From Ariolimax columbianus (taxonomy: Eukaryota; Mollusca; Gastropoda; Stylommatophora; Arionidae): 64,000 bases of DNA. Under the pieces are notes generated by a model. It searched no databases and was not told where the DNA came from. It was given only the letters and a program-made list of their open reading frames with translations. The position numbers and the translations under genes are program-made. The stretch is taken from positions 120,838,264 through 120,902,263 of the forward strand of contig JAVGWX010000003.1 of the NCBI GenBank assembly GCA_036924085.1. Reading direction: 5' to 3'. Positions 43,617 through 54,045 of this stretch are shown here, piece after piece (positions within the stretch are counted from its first letter, which is position 1; every line of letters starts with the position of its first letter).

Positions 43617-45469
43617 CCCACAGCTCCGACTGAAAATCCATATATTATAAACACTAATACACATTTGTAAGGCAAAAATAATTTACTTATACTCCTGTAA
43701 TAAATACGACTCTAAATGTATTACCAGTTAGAGGAAATACTGAAAAATGTGTTTTTTGTATAAACGATAACAACAGGCCTCTTTTACCCCAGACATAGTT
43801 GTGTTGAATTCTTATTAAACTTACCAATTATAGCTGAACACCTTGAGCATTCTCAAGGTCTCGTAACTGATTTATGAGAGAAGCTGTTAGAATATTGGTC
43901 TCATGGCCAAATGGGTATGGGTTCACAACCTCTACAAGACATTGATTTTTGTAATCATCAGCATTGTCACAATCTACCCGCTCTTCAAGATACTCAGTCT
44001 TGTGAGGGTACTAACCCTGTTGCAAGACGCGTAGTCTTGTCACAAAGGGACCAGTGGACGATTGAATTGTTCATGTCCACTGAAGTCGCCCCCGCGTGGT
44101 CATGCTGGCGCTGTAGGAATGTGGGATGTTGGTTCTGCGATTAGTATTGACCATCTATTTCCTGATCACTGGGTCAGGATTGAGTAGGGTAGTTGGTTTC
44201 ATTACTTTTGTCCGGCAGCTACAACGTTACCTGTGCATAAATTATCTTCTTGTCTATTTGACTGCCCCTTGGGACAATTTAAAAACTGCACTAATGAGAA
44301 GGTCGGAATAGGGTATTCTACATGAAATCTCCATGAAAACGAACTGTGTATACACATTTCAAATAAACTGTTGGCTAAGCGAGTATAGTTGACGAGATCA
44401 CAGTGACCTGCATCATTCAATGACGTTGACCTTGAAGCAGGCGTGAACGCACAAGGTGAGCGTTGGATATTATTAAATGTAGTATTCAAAATAACTATCA
44501 CACCGAGTAATGAGCAAATTGGTGAATTCCGATGCACGTATCCATTTTTAATATGGTCCTTGAGTGATAGCATTTTTTAATATGGGGAAACAAGAAACAC
44601 ACCTAGTTTCTACACTCCGTGGCGACTACGGCAACAAGCAGCCTTTATTGCCCATCCCTATAAAAATCTAAGACGACCACATCAGTATAAATAAACTTCA
44701 TTATGATAATTATTCATAAATTTATTCCGTATTTAGTTAGCGAAAAGATTAATAGCGAGAGTTAGATCAGGCGTTACGAGGTGTGTTACCGACATTGAAG
44801 GATTGAGTTGGACATTCTCGGAAATTGTAAGTATTAAATTACCAGTTCGAAATTACATTTTATTTGTAATTTTTAATGTAATTACATTTATTTTCGTAGA
44901 AGATGTAGACATGTGATGAGTGCACTGAAGATTGCAATTATGTTTTGTGCAGAATGTAACGCTTCCTCCAACTTTCTCTTCTCAATTAATTGGTTCTTGA
45001 GCAATTTTTTAAACTCTTATCTCATTTATTTGTTGTTTTTTTCTGTGAGATTTCCATTCATTATATTACTAAACAAGACCACAAAAATACTTTCAAATAT
45101 CTTTTTTTTTTTAACGATTACCTGTGTATTACCTCATCCGTGCTTTACAGTAGCCTGAAATGAGATCAAAGTATAGAAGCAATGACACCTGCCAAGCCTG
45201 CTATCCTACCTTGAAAAAAATACTAGTCACAAAATCAAGAACAGACTCTACTTGTGTGAAATTGAGTCAAGTACAAAAACCTAAAATATGTGAACCCTTA
45301 TACATTCCAGCGTGGATTGACATTATGCCAAGCGAAAGGGCAATATTAAGGGTTAGGGGGAAGATTGATTATTTATTCTACAAGTTCACGTCTTTCCTTT
45401 CTTCTTGTGATCGTCTCTGATGTTTACACCGCCAGACATGTTCCCCTCATGACCTTGACCGTTGTTTGA
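43617..45469. other. Intergenic, nothing clearly recognised
   Basis: About 1.85 kb. Open frames at 43911-44144, 44202-44573 (minus), 44913-45158 and 45160-45420 have no motif I can name. GGTCTCATGGCCAAATGGG near 43900 looks slightly pol III A-box-like but has no clear B box. Confidence 0.45.
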
Positions 45470-45790
45470 AATTCCTATTTAGCTCCGTCCCGACTTGAGT
45501 TTAGTGTTGAATCATTGGGCTTGTGTATCTTCTTAAACTGGGCATATTGGAAACAGTCCCATGACACATGCTCAGCAGCTTGTTTGCGCAATCCACATGT
45601 GCACAGTGGGCAAGCAGACAGCCGAAGCTGGTACATGTGCCTGTTCAGCCTGTTGTCTTCTGTTTTTAGGTGAAGATTGGTCATCTCCCCATACCGGTCA
45701 AGGGGGTGATATTCATCGTTCGGTTGGTTCTGTTCAGTCCTGACAACCTGCATAGCTCTCCTTTTCTCAATGTGCTAGGAAATGTGATGA
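45470..45790 (-). pseudogene. LINE C-terminal fragment (CCHC type)
   Basis: Minus-strand open frame of 92 codons: MTNLHLKTEDNRLNRHMYQL, RLSACPLCTCGLRKQAAEHV and SWDCFQYAQFKKI. This follows 'L-R-T-x-x-x-R-L-x-x-H-M-x-x-x-x-x-x-x-x-x-C-x-C-G-x-x-x-Q-T-A-E-H-V-L-x-D-C'. A different member from 26506, 32710 and 36676, with no GAA tail. Confidence 0.82.
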
Positions 45791-46089
45791 TCCATTTTGA
45801 TATTTCACGTTCTGTAAACACACAAAAAAAAAGAACACGTAAATGAGTACCTATTTTACACTTTCTGATTAATTTAACAGCAGTCAAAAGTTAAGACAAT
45901 TACGTCAAGCAAATACGTCTTCCATTTCTGATTAATATTCATCGTTACCATGGGGATTAGCTAGCTATTTACGTTTGTGTTGCTCTTTGTTACTAAATAA
46001 TGTCTTTTGGGTGGTAACGCATTTTTGTTTCATTCTGTAGCTGTGGCCATGCATTTATTTTGAAACCTACTTGTGCATGTGCTTGTCGT

Positions 46090-46720
46090 TATTGAAAGTA
46101 CAATATAATCATCATCAAGCGCCCTGTCGGTTGGCGTTGGCGATCATGGAATTCCAACCACTTCCACCACTTGTGTCATTTACCAATTCTGTTGTTGATT
46201 GTCGCTCATGCCTTTGTCTCTGCATGTCCAACATCTTCTCTCTCGGCCTTCCTCTGCCTCTCTTTCCCGCTATCTTTTCAGTTGTCACGAAGTGCTCCAA
46301 GGCGCCTCTTCTCATAACATGCCTGAAAAAGGATGACTGCCTTGTTCTGATCCTTGCAATACGTTGAATGTGTTTGTGCCTCCTCGAGTACTGTATCATT
46401 AGTCTTCTTAGCAGTCCATGTGATCCGCAGCTTTCTTCTGTTAAACCCTATCTCCGTTGCTTGAAAAGATAAATACATTTGCTGGCTGATTTTCCATGAT
46501 TCACTGCCGTATGCCAGTACTAGTTCCACGTAGCATCCAACGACGCTTTCTATGTTCCAGCGACAAGGTGGCACAATATACTTTTCATGGTCTTTAAGAT
46601 GAGCTATTCCGCATTTTATTTCGTAATTACATCTTCCATCTGATGTTATGTATATGACCAGGTATTTCAACGTGTTAACTTGTCTCAATATACGAGCTGA
46701 CAATTACCGATTCATTATTG
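46090..46720 (-). pseudogene. LINE RT C-terminal fragment with (GAT)n tail
   Basis: The minus strand reads VNTLKYLVIYITSDGRCNYE, IKCGIAHLKDH, YVELVLAYGSESWKISQQMY, RKLRITWTAKKTNDTVLEEA; after a frameshift IRTRQSSFFRHVMRRGALEH, TTEKIAGKRGRGRPREKMLD, then SGWNSMIANANRQGA. The tail is GATGATGAT near 46110-46120. Two long open frames overlap, so one frameshift accounts for most of the decay. Confidence 0.88.
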
Positions 46721-46999
46721 TTACCATTTATACCTTAGTATTACCAAGGTCCAATAGGGAGTTATGTTCTCCTAGTCGACGTCATTGTACTCTGGGGAAA
46801 CCCCATAGGTGCTCAGTACCTCTGTGCAAGTGACGAAAAGTGTAGATACTAATGGTTCCTGTAGCTTTCTGGTTATACACACTCTTGCTGCGTCCTCTCA
46901 GGCGCTCCTCTCTGCTGGAGCTGCGTATGATTTAAAAACTTTGCAAATATGCATTGCTGATTCATCGACTGGTCGAAGATGTAGCAGCGAATGAGGTGG

Positions 47000-47190
47000 C
47001 AGTTTATATTCCTCCTTCAAGTGACGATCCCGGAAACAGACTGCAACCATGCAGCCTGGCTAAGAAATTAGGTATAAAAAAGGGAAAGCAAACTTGGTCC
47101 CAAAAGTGCAAAGCTGAAATCGGATGTGACGGGCCGAAAGATGGAGCTATCACTGTATAAGTGTAAAATTGCAACACAATGCCACAAACT
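47000..47190 (+). mobile_element. Diverged family B fragment
   Basis: GATCCCGGAAACAGACTGCA, CAGCCTGGCTAAGAAAT, GAAATCGGATGTGACGGGCC, GAAAGATGGAGC and AATTGCAACACAATGCCA align in order with family B body blocks. Much more diverged than the other copies. Confidence 0.6.
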
Positions 47191-47359
47191 ATTTTGTCAC
47201 GACGAAAGCCGAAAAATAGAAACGAGGGTATGTCAACTATAGAGTTTTCATCCAAAAAGCTGTCGTTGATCTACTTGAACATGTCACCTTTATCTATTGC
47301 CAATGCCTTCACTGCGGGTGCTCCTGAGGTATGGATGTCAGCTCTTTCATTCCGGTACA

Positions 47360-48390
47360 CCCCAGCATAGCCAAGACAGCAGATTCACATAAGTTCCCGA
47401 GGGTTCGAGCCCTTCGCACCTTTCTTCTTCTTCATCTTCTTCTTCTTCGTACGCTGTCAGACGTCAACCTTTATTTTTTCGAAAAAAAGCGGTGGTCATC
47501 CTGAGGCTGTCGACACTGCCATAGAGCTTGTCTAGTGTTGCCACTGGTGATGGCCACATCTGCTTTCTCTGATCCTCGTTTGTCGGACAGTTTTGCAGCA
47601 AATGTTCAGCGGTCATTTTCTCGGTACCGTACGTGCATTCGTCAGTGCCATCTATCTTCAATTTATTAAATAGGTGGTACCTCAGTCTATTGTGGCCTGT
47701 GCGAAGTCTGAAGACCACGACCTGCTCTCTTCTGTTCGCTGGTAATAGGCATCGTTTTTTGTGTAGCCAGTATGTTCTGTTTCCCATTTGGTTATGTATC
47801 TAGCTCTGATAAGCCTTTTGGACTCTTCGTAGGTCACACTAGAATCTGGTTGTGGTAGTCTTTTACCTTCTTTTGCCAGTCTGTCTGCCTCCTCGTTGCC
47901 TTGGATGTTACAGTGGGATGGAACCCACTGTACCACCACTCTTTTTGGTGCAGACTGCTGGCATAGTTGACAGAGTACTGCTCTTAAGTCATTAAGTTAA
48001 GTATTTTTCTGGCTTTCTAGTACTGTGACTACGGCCAGGGCATCTGTAAACAGGACTATATAGCTTTAATTTTTTTTTCCTGTCAGCACTGCTTCTACTG
48101 CAGCCTTCAGTGCCTCTGCCTCCCCCCTGAAATTGCTCCTTCGCACCTTTCGAGGCAAAGATTGAGATTCAGAGACGACTGAAGAGGTCCCAGATAAACA
48201 TCTCCGGTCCGAAGTCACTGTCTCAATCTCCATTCTGATACTGGGTTTAGTTGTCAGGTAGGAACCGCTCATTTCTGCAACGACCACGCCTCTCACTCTA
48301 GCAGAGTAAATAATAGTACCACTGCCACTGCTAGGCATATCATAAGAGGCGACCAAATAAGGCTGGGAATGGGACTAGCATCCTCATCAT
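47360..48390 (+). mobile_element. tRNA-like SINE split by a nested LINE
   Basis: The left part has GAGGGTTCGAGCCCTTCGCA (B box type). After the insertion (47425-48137) the element resumes at GAGGCAAAGATTGAGATTCA, with later blocks ACTGGGTTTAGTTGTCAGGT and GCTAGGCATATCATAAGAGG. The head is incomplete or diverged and the 3' end is estimated, so the identity as a SINE is inferred from the B box and from its role as an insertion host. Confidence 0.5.
47425..48137 (-). pseudogene. 5'-truncated LINE with RNase H and (GAA)n tail, 14-bp TSD
   Basis: The minus strand encodes SNFRGEAEALKAAVEAVLTG (RNase H, catalytic Glu region), FTDALAVVTVLESQK (frameshifted), VVQWVPSHCNIQGNEEADRL AKEGKRLP, YTKNDAYYQR, then VVVFRLRTGHNRLRYHLFNK and EKMTAEHLLQNCPTNEDQRK. 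It ends in (GAA)n interrupted by GAT. CCTTCGCACCTTTC at 47411-47424 and 48138-48151 is an exact 14-bp TSD. Closely related to 26506-27119 but about 100 bp longer at the 5' end. Confidence 0.93.
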
Positions 48391-49495
48391 GTAGAAAATT
48401 TAAGTCACACAATCTTCGACACGTATAGGCAAGTCAACGTTTAATGACTTGGGGTGTATTTGTTGAAGTCATGTGCTAAACGGTGAACTGAAAAGATATT
48501 GATTAAATCATTGCTACAAACCACCATTTTCAATAAGAATTCTACTTTCCAAATAACACAACCGTTTAATTGTAAAAAGTCGCAACTATTTTCATTATTA
48601 CTCACTGCTTAAGATAACCCTTCTCTTCTGTTTAGATCAGCATAATTTTTTTTTTTAAACTGTCGAGATGTTCGGTAAAGTATTATAAACAAATTCGTAG
48701 TTGCGTACAATTGCTCGTCTCTTAATAAAACTAACTTTAATTTTCCCCCACTGGAGAGCTATTATATTATTTATCTCATTTGTCCACTATCTTGTTTGAC
48801 CTTGTGGGTAAGTGTCTTATTTTCCGGTTCCATCTTGATGACCGTTGCATTTAAATCCATGCGAATGTAGTGTGTCTTTAGAACCCTCCACTAGTGCACA
48901 TTTTTTTGGGTTCTTCCTCTTGCTCTGAAGGTTTACTGTCTGGTGTTAAAGGCGCGTGCGTCGGTTTGTTTTATAAAAATTCTTCTCATATTGCCAAATA
49001 TTTATTTTTTTGAAGTTTACATATGTATACGTGGCGTTATTTTTTTAATGTTGATTTTCTTCATTTTTCACTCTTTCTCACTTCGTCCATAGTCTCTTTT
49101 CACAAGCTTCTTATTTCCAATGTTGTAACTTATCGTATTCATACGTACACGAATAACAATAAGCTGGTATGAATATACTTCTGATGATTTGAACTCATTT
49201 GATAAATATGATGCCTCAGTAAAGGTATCGCTGGTTTGTCACTATATTTGCTTCTTAAAGTCCCTGTTATTGTCTATTTCCACTCTACCGTCACCCGGTC
49301 AACAAACTTCTCCGATCTCTGAATTCGCTATCTTGATGTATCTCTGTGTCATGACCTGGATATGTTATGCTGACTTTCATTATCTCTGTTTATATTGCTT
49401 TCATTATCATATTCAACCGTGTGGTTCCAGTCAAAACATAAAGGGAGAGTTGCTTCCCTGGCAGCGTGGGACTATCAAAGTCATCATACACAACT
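48391..49495. other. Intergenic, nothing recognised
   Basis: About 1.1 kb of AT-rich DNA. The open frame at 49189-49497 shows no known motif. Confidence 0.5.
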
Positions 49496-50930
49496 GAAAA
49501 GCTGATTAGGGTAAGCCAAATGCAGTGCTGGACTTCTGCTTCAATAAATGACTAGAATCAGGATTTCCTACGAACTGGTTTGGGAAAACCAAATTCAGTG
49601 TTGGATCTATGCTTCAACAAATGACTAGAATCAGGATTTCCTACGAACTGGTTTGGGAAAACCAAATTCAGTGTTGGATCTATGCTTCAACAAATGACTG
49701 GAATCAGGATTTCCTACGAACTGGCTTAGGAAAACCAAATTCAGTGTTGGATCTATGCTTCAACAAATGACTGGAATCAGGATTTCCTACGAACTGGTTT
49801 GGGAAAACCAAATTCAGTGTTGGATCTATGCTTTAACAAACAAGGAAGTGATAGGCAAACTGTATAAAGCATTAGTTAGGCCTAGATTGGAGTGCTGTGT
49901 ACAGGTGTCGAGTCCTTATCGTAGAGGGGATATAAACATGCTGGAAAGGATACAAAAAAGAGCGACAAAGCTGATAGTGGGATTCCAGAATTACAGTTAT
50001 GATTAAACTCAGAAAAACCGGCCTAAAGTGTATAGAAAAGAGAAGAATTCGAGGCGACTTAATACATGTTTATAAGATGATAAGAGGAACGGATAAATTA
50101 GACTGTAACAAGTTTTTTTTCAAAATTCAACCACCCACAACAACAAGAGGGCATAGCTACAAATTAACTAAAGAGAGGTCCAGATTAGATATTAGGAAAT
50201 ATTTTGTTAGTCAAAGAGGAGTGAATGTTTGGAATGCATTGCCACGGGAGGTAGTGGAGGCAGGGGCAGTTAATGCATTTAGGAATAAATTGGATGCGCA
50301 TAGCTTTTAGAACAAGGTAATGTAAATGAAACTGTTTGTATACAGATTCTGTAGTCTTCCAAACCAGTATAAAGACGTTAAGTTAAGTTAAGTTAAATGT
50401 CTGGAATCAGGCTTTCCCAGAAGCTGATTAGGGTCAGCCAAATTGAGTGTTGGAATTACACTTCAACAATTGACTGCAATCAGGCTTTCCTAAAAGGTTG
50501 GTCAGAGAAATCCAAATTCAGTGCTGGACTTACACTTCAACAATTGACTGCAATCAGGCTTTCCTAAAAGGTTGGTCAGAGAAATCCAAATTCAGTGCTG
50601 GACTTACACTTCAACAATTGACTGCAATCAGGCTTTCCTAAAAGGTTGGTCAGAGAAATCCAAATTCAGTGCTGGACTTACACTTCAACAATTGACTGCA
50701 ATCAGGCTTTCCTAAAAGGTTGGTCAGAGAAATCCAAATTCAGTGCTGGACTTACACTTTAACAATTGACTGCAATCAGGCTTTCCTAAAAGGTTGGTCA
50801 GAGAAATCCAAATTCAGTGCTGGACTTACCCTTCAACAATTGACTGCAATCAGGCTTTCCTAAAAGGTTGGTCAGAGAAATCAAAATTCAGTGCTGGGAC
50901 CTATGCTTCAACACTTGAAACAAAAGAACA
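49496..50930. repeat. 73/74-bp minisatellite, split by a LINE
   Basis: Left part (49496-49840): about 4.5 copies of a 73-bp unit (GACTAGAATCAGGATTTCCT ... CAAATTCAGTGTTGGATCTA); ACTAGAA at 49551 and 49624. Right part (50395-50930): about 7 copies of a related 74-bp unit (GACTGCAATCAGGCTTTCCT ... AATTCAGTGCTGGACTTACA); ACTGCAAT at 50473, 50547 and 50621. The two sides belong to distinct subfamilies of the same unit. Confidence 0.95.
49841..50393 (+). pseudogene. 5'-truncated CR1/L2-like LINE inside the 73/74-bp array
   Basis: It encodes only the C-terminus: EVIGKLYKALVRPRLECCVQ, RGDINMLERIQKRATKLIVG and FQNYSY. After a stop and frameshift near 50002 comes IEKRRIRGDLIHVYKMIRGT, KLTKERSRLDIRKYFVSQRG, VNVWNALPREVVEAGAVNAF and a stop. 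The 3' UTR ends AAACCAGTATAAAGACGTTA (AGTTA)n, like the copy at 34939-35924. Array sequence (CAAC/AAATG-CTGGAATCAGG) resumes at the 3' junction. A short AAA is the only possible TSD. Confidence 0.93.
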
Positions 50931-51664
50931 CGTAGAAGGCAATTGGTACTTGTCATGTCTTGTTTGTACGACGTTCAGATGCGTTTGAATAGTGCGTAAT
51001 TTTTGGGTTTAGGATATATAATACTGTGCTTCTATGCACACAAAAAACGAATCAATTCAGTCCGGCGGTTTCTGGGTTTCTCTCAGATGTTATCCTGTCC
51101 ATATCAATGATATCAGCAGGGTAAGCATACATTCGTGTGGATGACATCATTATGCCAGTTTGTACGTTTATATGCACAGAAAAGTTTGAAAAATTAAATT
51201 TTTCAATAATTTTATTCCGCTGAAAGTTAATAGGAGTCTCGTTTAAAAAAAAAAAAAGAAATATTATAACCACTACCTCTCGATGATTCACCACGAGCAA
51301 CGTTTCAATGAATCAATATTTTAAAATTAGATTAAACCATAGACCTTTCAGAAGATGAAGCCATGACATGACAATTTCTCATTACCAATGATTTACATCT
51401 TTAACATCAGTCAGAGCTCCGTTTTGTCTCGTGTGCGGCGACCAGACTTTGCATTGGGTTTTCCATTCTGCAAAGGAAGTATACACTATGTTGAGCACAT
51501 GTATCATGGCGGTCACACCACGACTCACAAGCCACACTTGAATCTTTGACAAATGAGCGGCTCCCGGAAAATTGTAGGTTTTTTTTCGGTATCACAATTA
51601 ATTTGAACTTTATTAAATGAATTAGTCTGTTATCATTATTTACCTGGTATAAAATTTAGTTCAT
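50931..51664. other. Intergenic, nothing recognised
   Basis: No supported feature. An A-rich run lies at 51245-51257. Confidence 0.5.
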
Positions 51665-53516
51665 TACCGTATGTTGGCTACATGTTGGCTACAGTTAAAT
51701 GTTCAGTACATGTTGGCTACAGTTAAATGTTCCGTACATGTTGGCTACAGTTAAATGTTCAGTATATGTTCTCTACAGTTAAATATTCAGTATATGTTGG
51801 CTACAGTTAAATGTTCCGAACATGTCGGCTACAGTTACATGTTCAGTATATGTTGGCTACAGTTACATGTTCAGTATATGTTGGCTACAGTTAAATGTTC
51901 AGTATATGTTGGCTACAGTTAAATGTTCCGTGCATGTTGGCTACAGTTAAATGTTCCGTACATCTTGGCTACAGTTAAATGTTCAGTATATGTTGGCTAC
52001 AGTTAAATGTTCAGTACATGTTGGCTACAGTTAAATGTTCAGTATATGTTGGCTACAGTTAAATGTTCAGTATATGTTGGCTACAGTTAAATGTTCAGTA
52101 TATGTTGGCTACAGTTAAATGTTCAGTATATGTTGGCTACAGTTCAATGTTCAGAATATGTTCCCTACAGCTAAATGTTCAGTATATGTTCCATACAGTT
52201 AAATGTTCAGTATATGTTGGCTACAGTTAAATGTTCCGTACATGTTGGCTACAGTTAAATGTTCAGTACATCTTGGCTACAGTTAAATGTTCCGTACATC
52301 TTGGCTACAGTTAAATGTTCAGTATATGTTGGCTACAGTTAAATGTTCAGTACATGTTGGCTACAGTTAAATGTTCAGTATATGTTGGCTACAGTTAAAT
52401 GTTCAGTATATGTTGGCTACAGTTAAATGTTCAGTATATGTTGGCTACAGTTAAATGTTCAGTATATGTTGGCTACAGTTCAATGTTCAGAATATGTTCC
52501 CTACAGCTAAATGTTCAGTATATGTTCCCTACAGTTAAATGTTCCGTACATGTTGGCTACAGTTAAAAGTTCAGTATATGTTGGCTACAGTTAAATGTTC
52601 AGTATATGTTGGCTACAGTAAAATTTTCAGTATATGTTGACTACAGTTAAATGTTCAGTATATGTTGGCTACATTTAAATGTCCAGTATATGTTGGCTAC
52701 AGTTAAATGTTCAGTATATGTTGGCTACAGTTAAATGTCCAGTAGATGTTGGCTACAGTTAAATGTTCAGTATATGTTGGCTACAGTTAAATTTTCAGTA
52801 CATGTTGGCTATAGTTAAATGTTCAGTATATGTTGGCTACAGTTAAATGTTCAGTATATGTTGGCTACAGTTAAATGTTCAGTATATGTTGGCTACAGTT
52901 CAATGTTCAGTATATGTTCCCTACAGCTAAATGTTCAGTATATGTTCCCTACAGTTAAATGTTCCGTACATGTTGGCTACAGTTAAATGTTCAGTATATG
53001 TTGGCTACAGTTAAATGTTCAGTATATGTTGGCTACAGTTAAATTTTCAGTATATGTTGACTACAGTTAAATGTTCAGTATATGTTGGCTACATTTAAAT
53101 GTCCAGTATATGTTGGCTACAGTTAAATGTTCAGTATATGTTGGCTACAGTTAAATGTCCAGTATATGTTTGCTACAGTTAAATGTTCAGTATATGTTCC
53201 CTACAGCTAAATGTTCAGTATATGTTCCCTACAGTTAAATGTTCCGTACATGTTGGCTACAGTTAAATGTTCAGTAGATGTTGGCTACAGTTAAATGTTC
53301 AGTATATGTTGGCTACAGTTGAATTTCCAGTATATGTTGACTACAGTTAAATGTTCAGTATATGCTGGCTACATTTAAATGTCCAGTATATGTTGGCTAC
53401 AGTTAAATGTCCAGTATATGTTGGCTACAGTTAAATGTCCAGTATATGTTGGCTACAGTTAAATGTTGAGTATATGTTCCCTACAGTTAAATGTTCAGCA
53501 TATGTTGGCTACAGTT
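51665..53516. repeat. 28-bp satellite, about 66 copies
   Basis: Unit CAGTATATGTTGGCTACAGT TAAATGTT. Marker variants (CAATGTTCAGAATATGTTCC, CTACAGCTAAATG, CCGTACATG) recur in the same order near 52143, 52479, 52891 and 53173, spaced in multiples of 28, so block duplications occurred. 28 is not divisible by three and no long ORF results. Confidence 0.97.
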
Positions 53517-53519
53517 AAA

Positions 53520-54045
53520 GCAATAATCCTTCAGGATTTTGGCAACATTTGGTAAAGTGTTGTTGTTCTCCATCGGAATCAATGAAGACCACTTTGTCAG
53601 CATTCGCTGTTCGCATGAGTTCAAAGATGAGTAAATAAGCCAATTGGAGCAATGAATTGCCTGTCGCATTTGGTACAAGGAAATAGGACACCGACTATCA
53701 CAAAAAGGGGTTGAAGAAGAGTTGATGTAACCAGACTTACGGAACGATCGTCTCTGTATAGCCTCATTTATTGTTGATTCTTTATGTCTTTGAATATCCT
53801 CCACAATAGCGCTGTGCAGTCCGTGTGATTGGTGGCGATATTTTGTTTCAGTTATCATGGTTAATACCACACTGAATGGGGGATTTCTTCAGCGTGTCTT
53901 ATACCGTATCCGCTGCCCGCCGCTTGTTCTCTTGCCATGTTGCAATTCACCATAGAGCAACATTTTTGGTAGACGTTGATCGGGCATGCGTACCACATGG
54001 GCAGCCAATATCAGCTGTGCTGCACATATCATGGCAAAGTAGCGC
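53520..54045 (-). pseudogene. LINE C-terminal fragment
   Basis: The minus strand reads LILAAHVVRMPDQRLPKMLL, YGELQHGKRTSGGQRIRYKT, stop, RNPPFSVVLTMITETKYRHQ and SAIVEDIQRHKESTINEAIQ RRSFRKSG, then a Cys/His-containing tail. This is the 'R-W-x-G-H-V-x-R-M-x-D-x-R-L-P-K-x-L-L-Y-G-E-L ... G-K-R ... R-Y-K-D' ending of a common LINE group, seen also at 57230-59150. The 28-bp satellite begins right at its 3' side. Confidence 0.85.
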
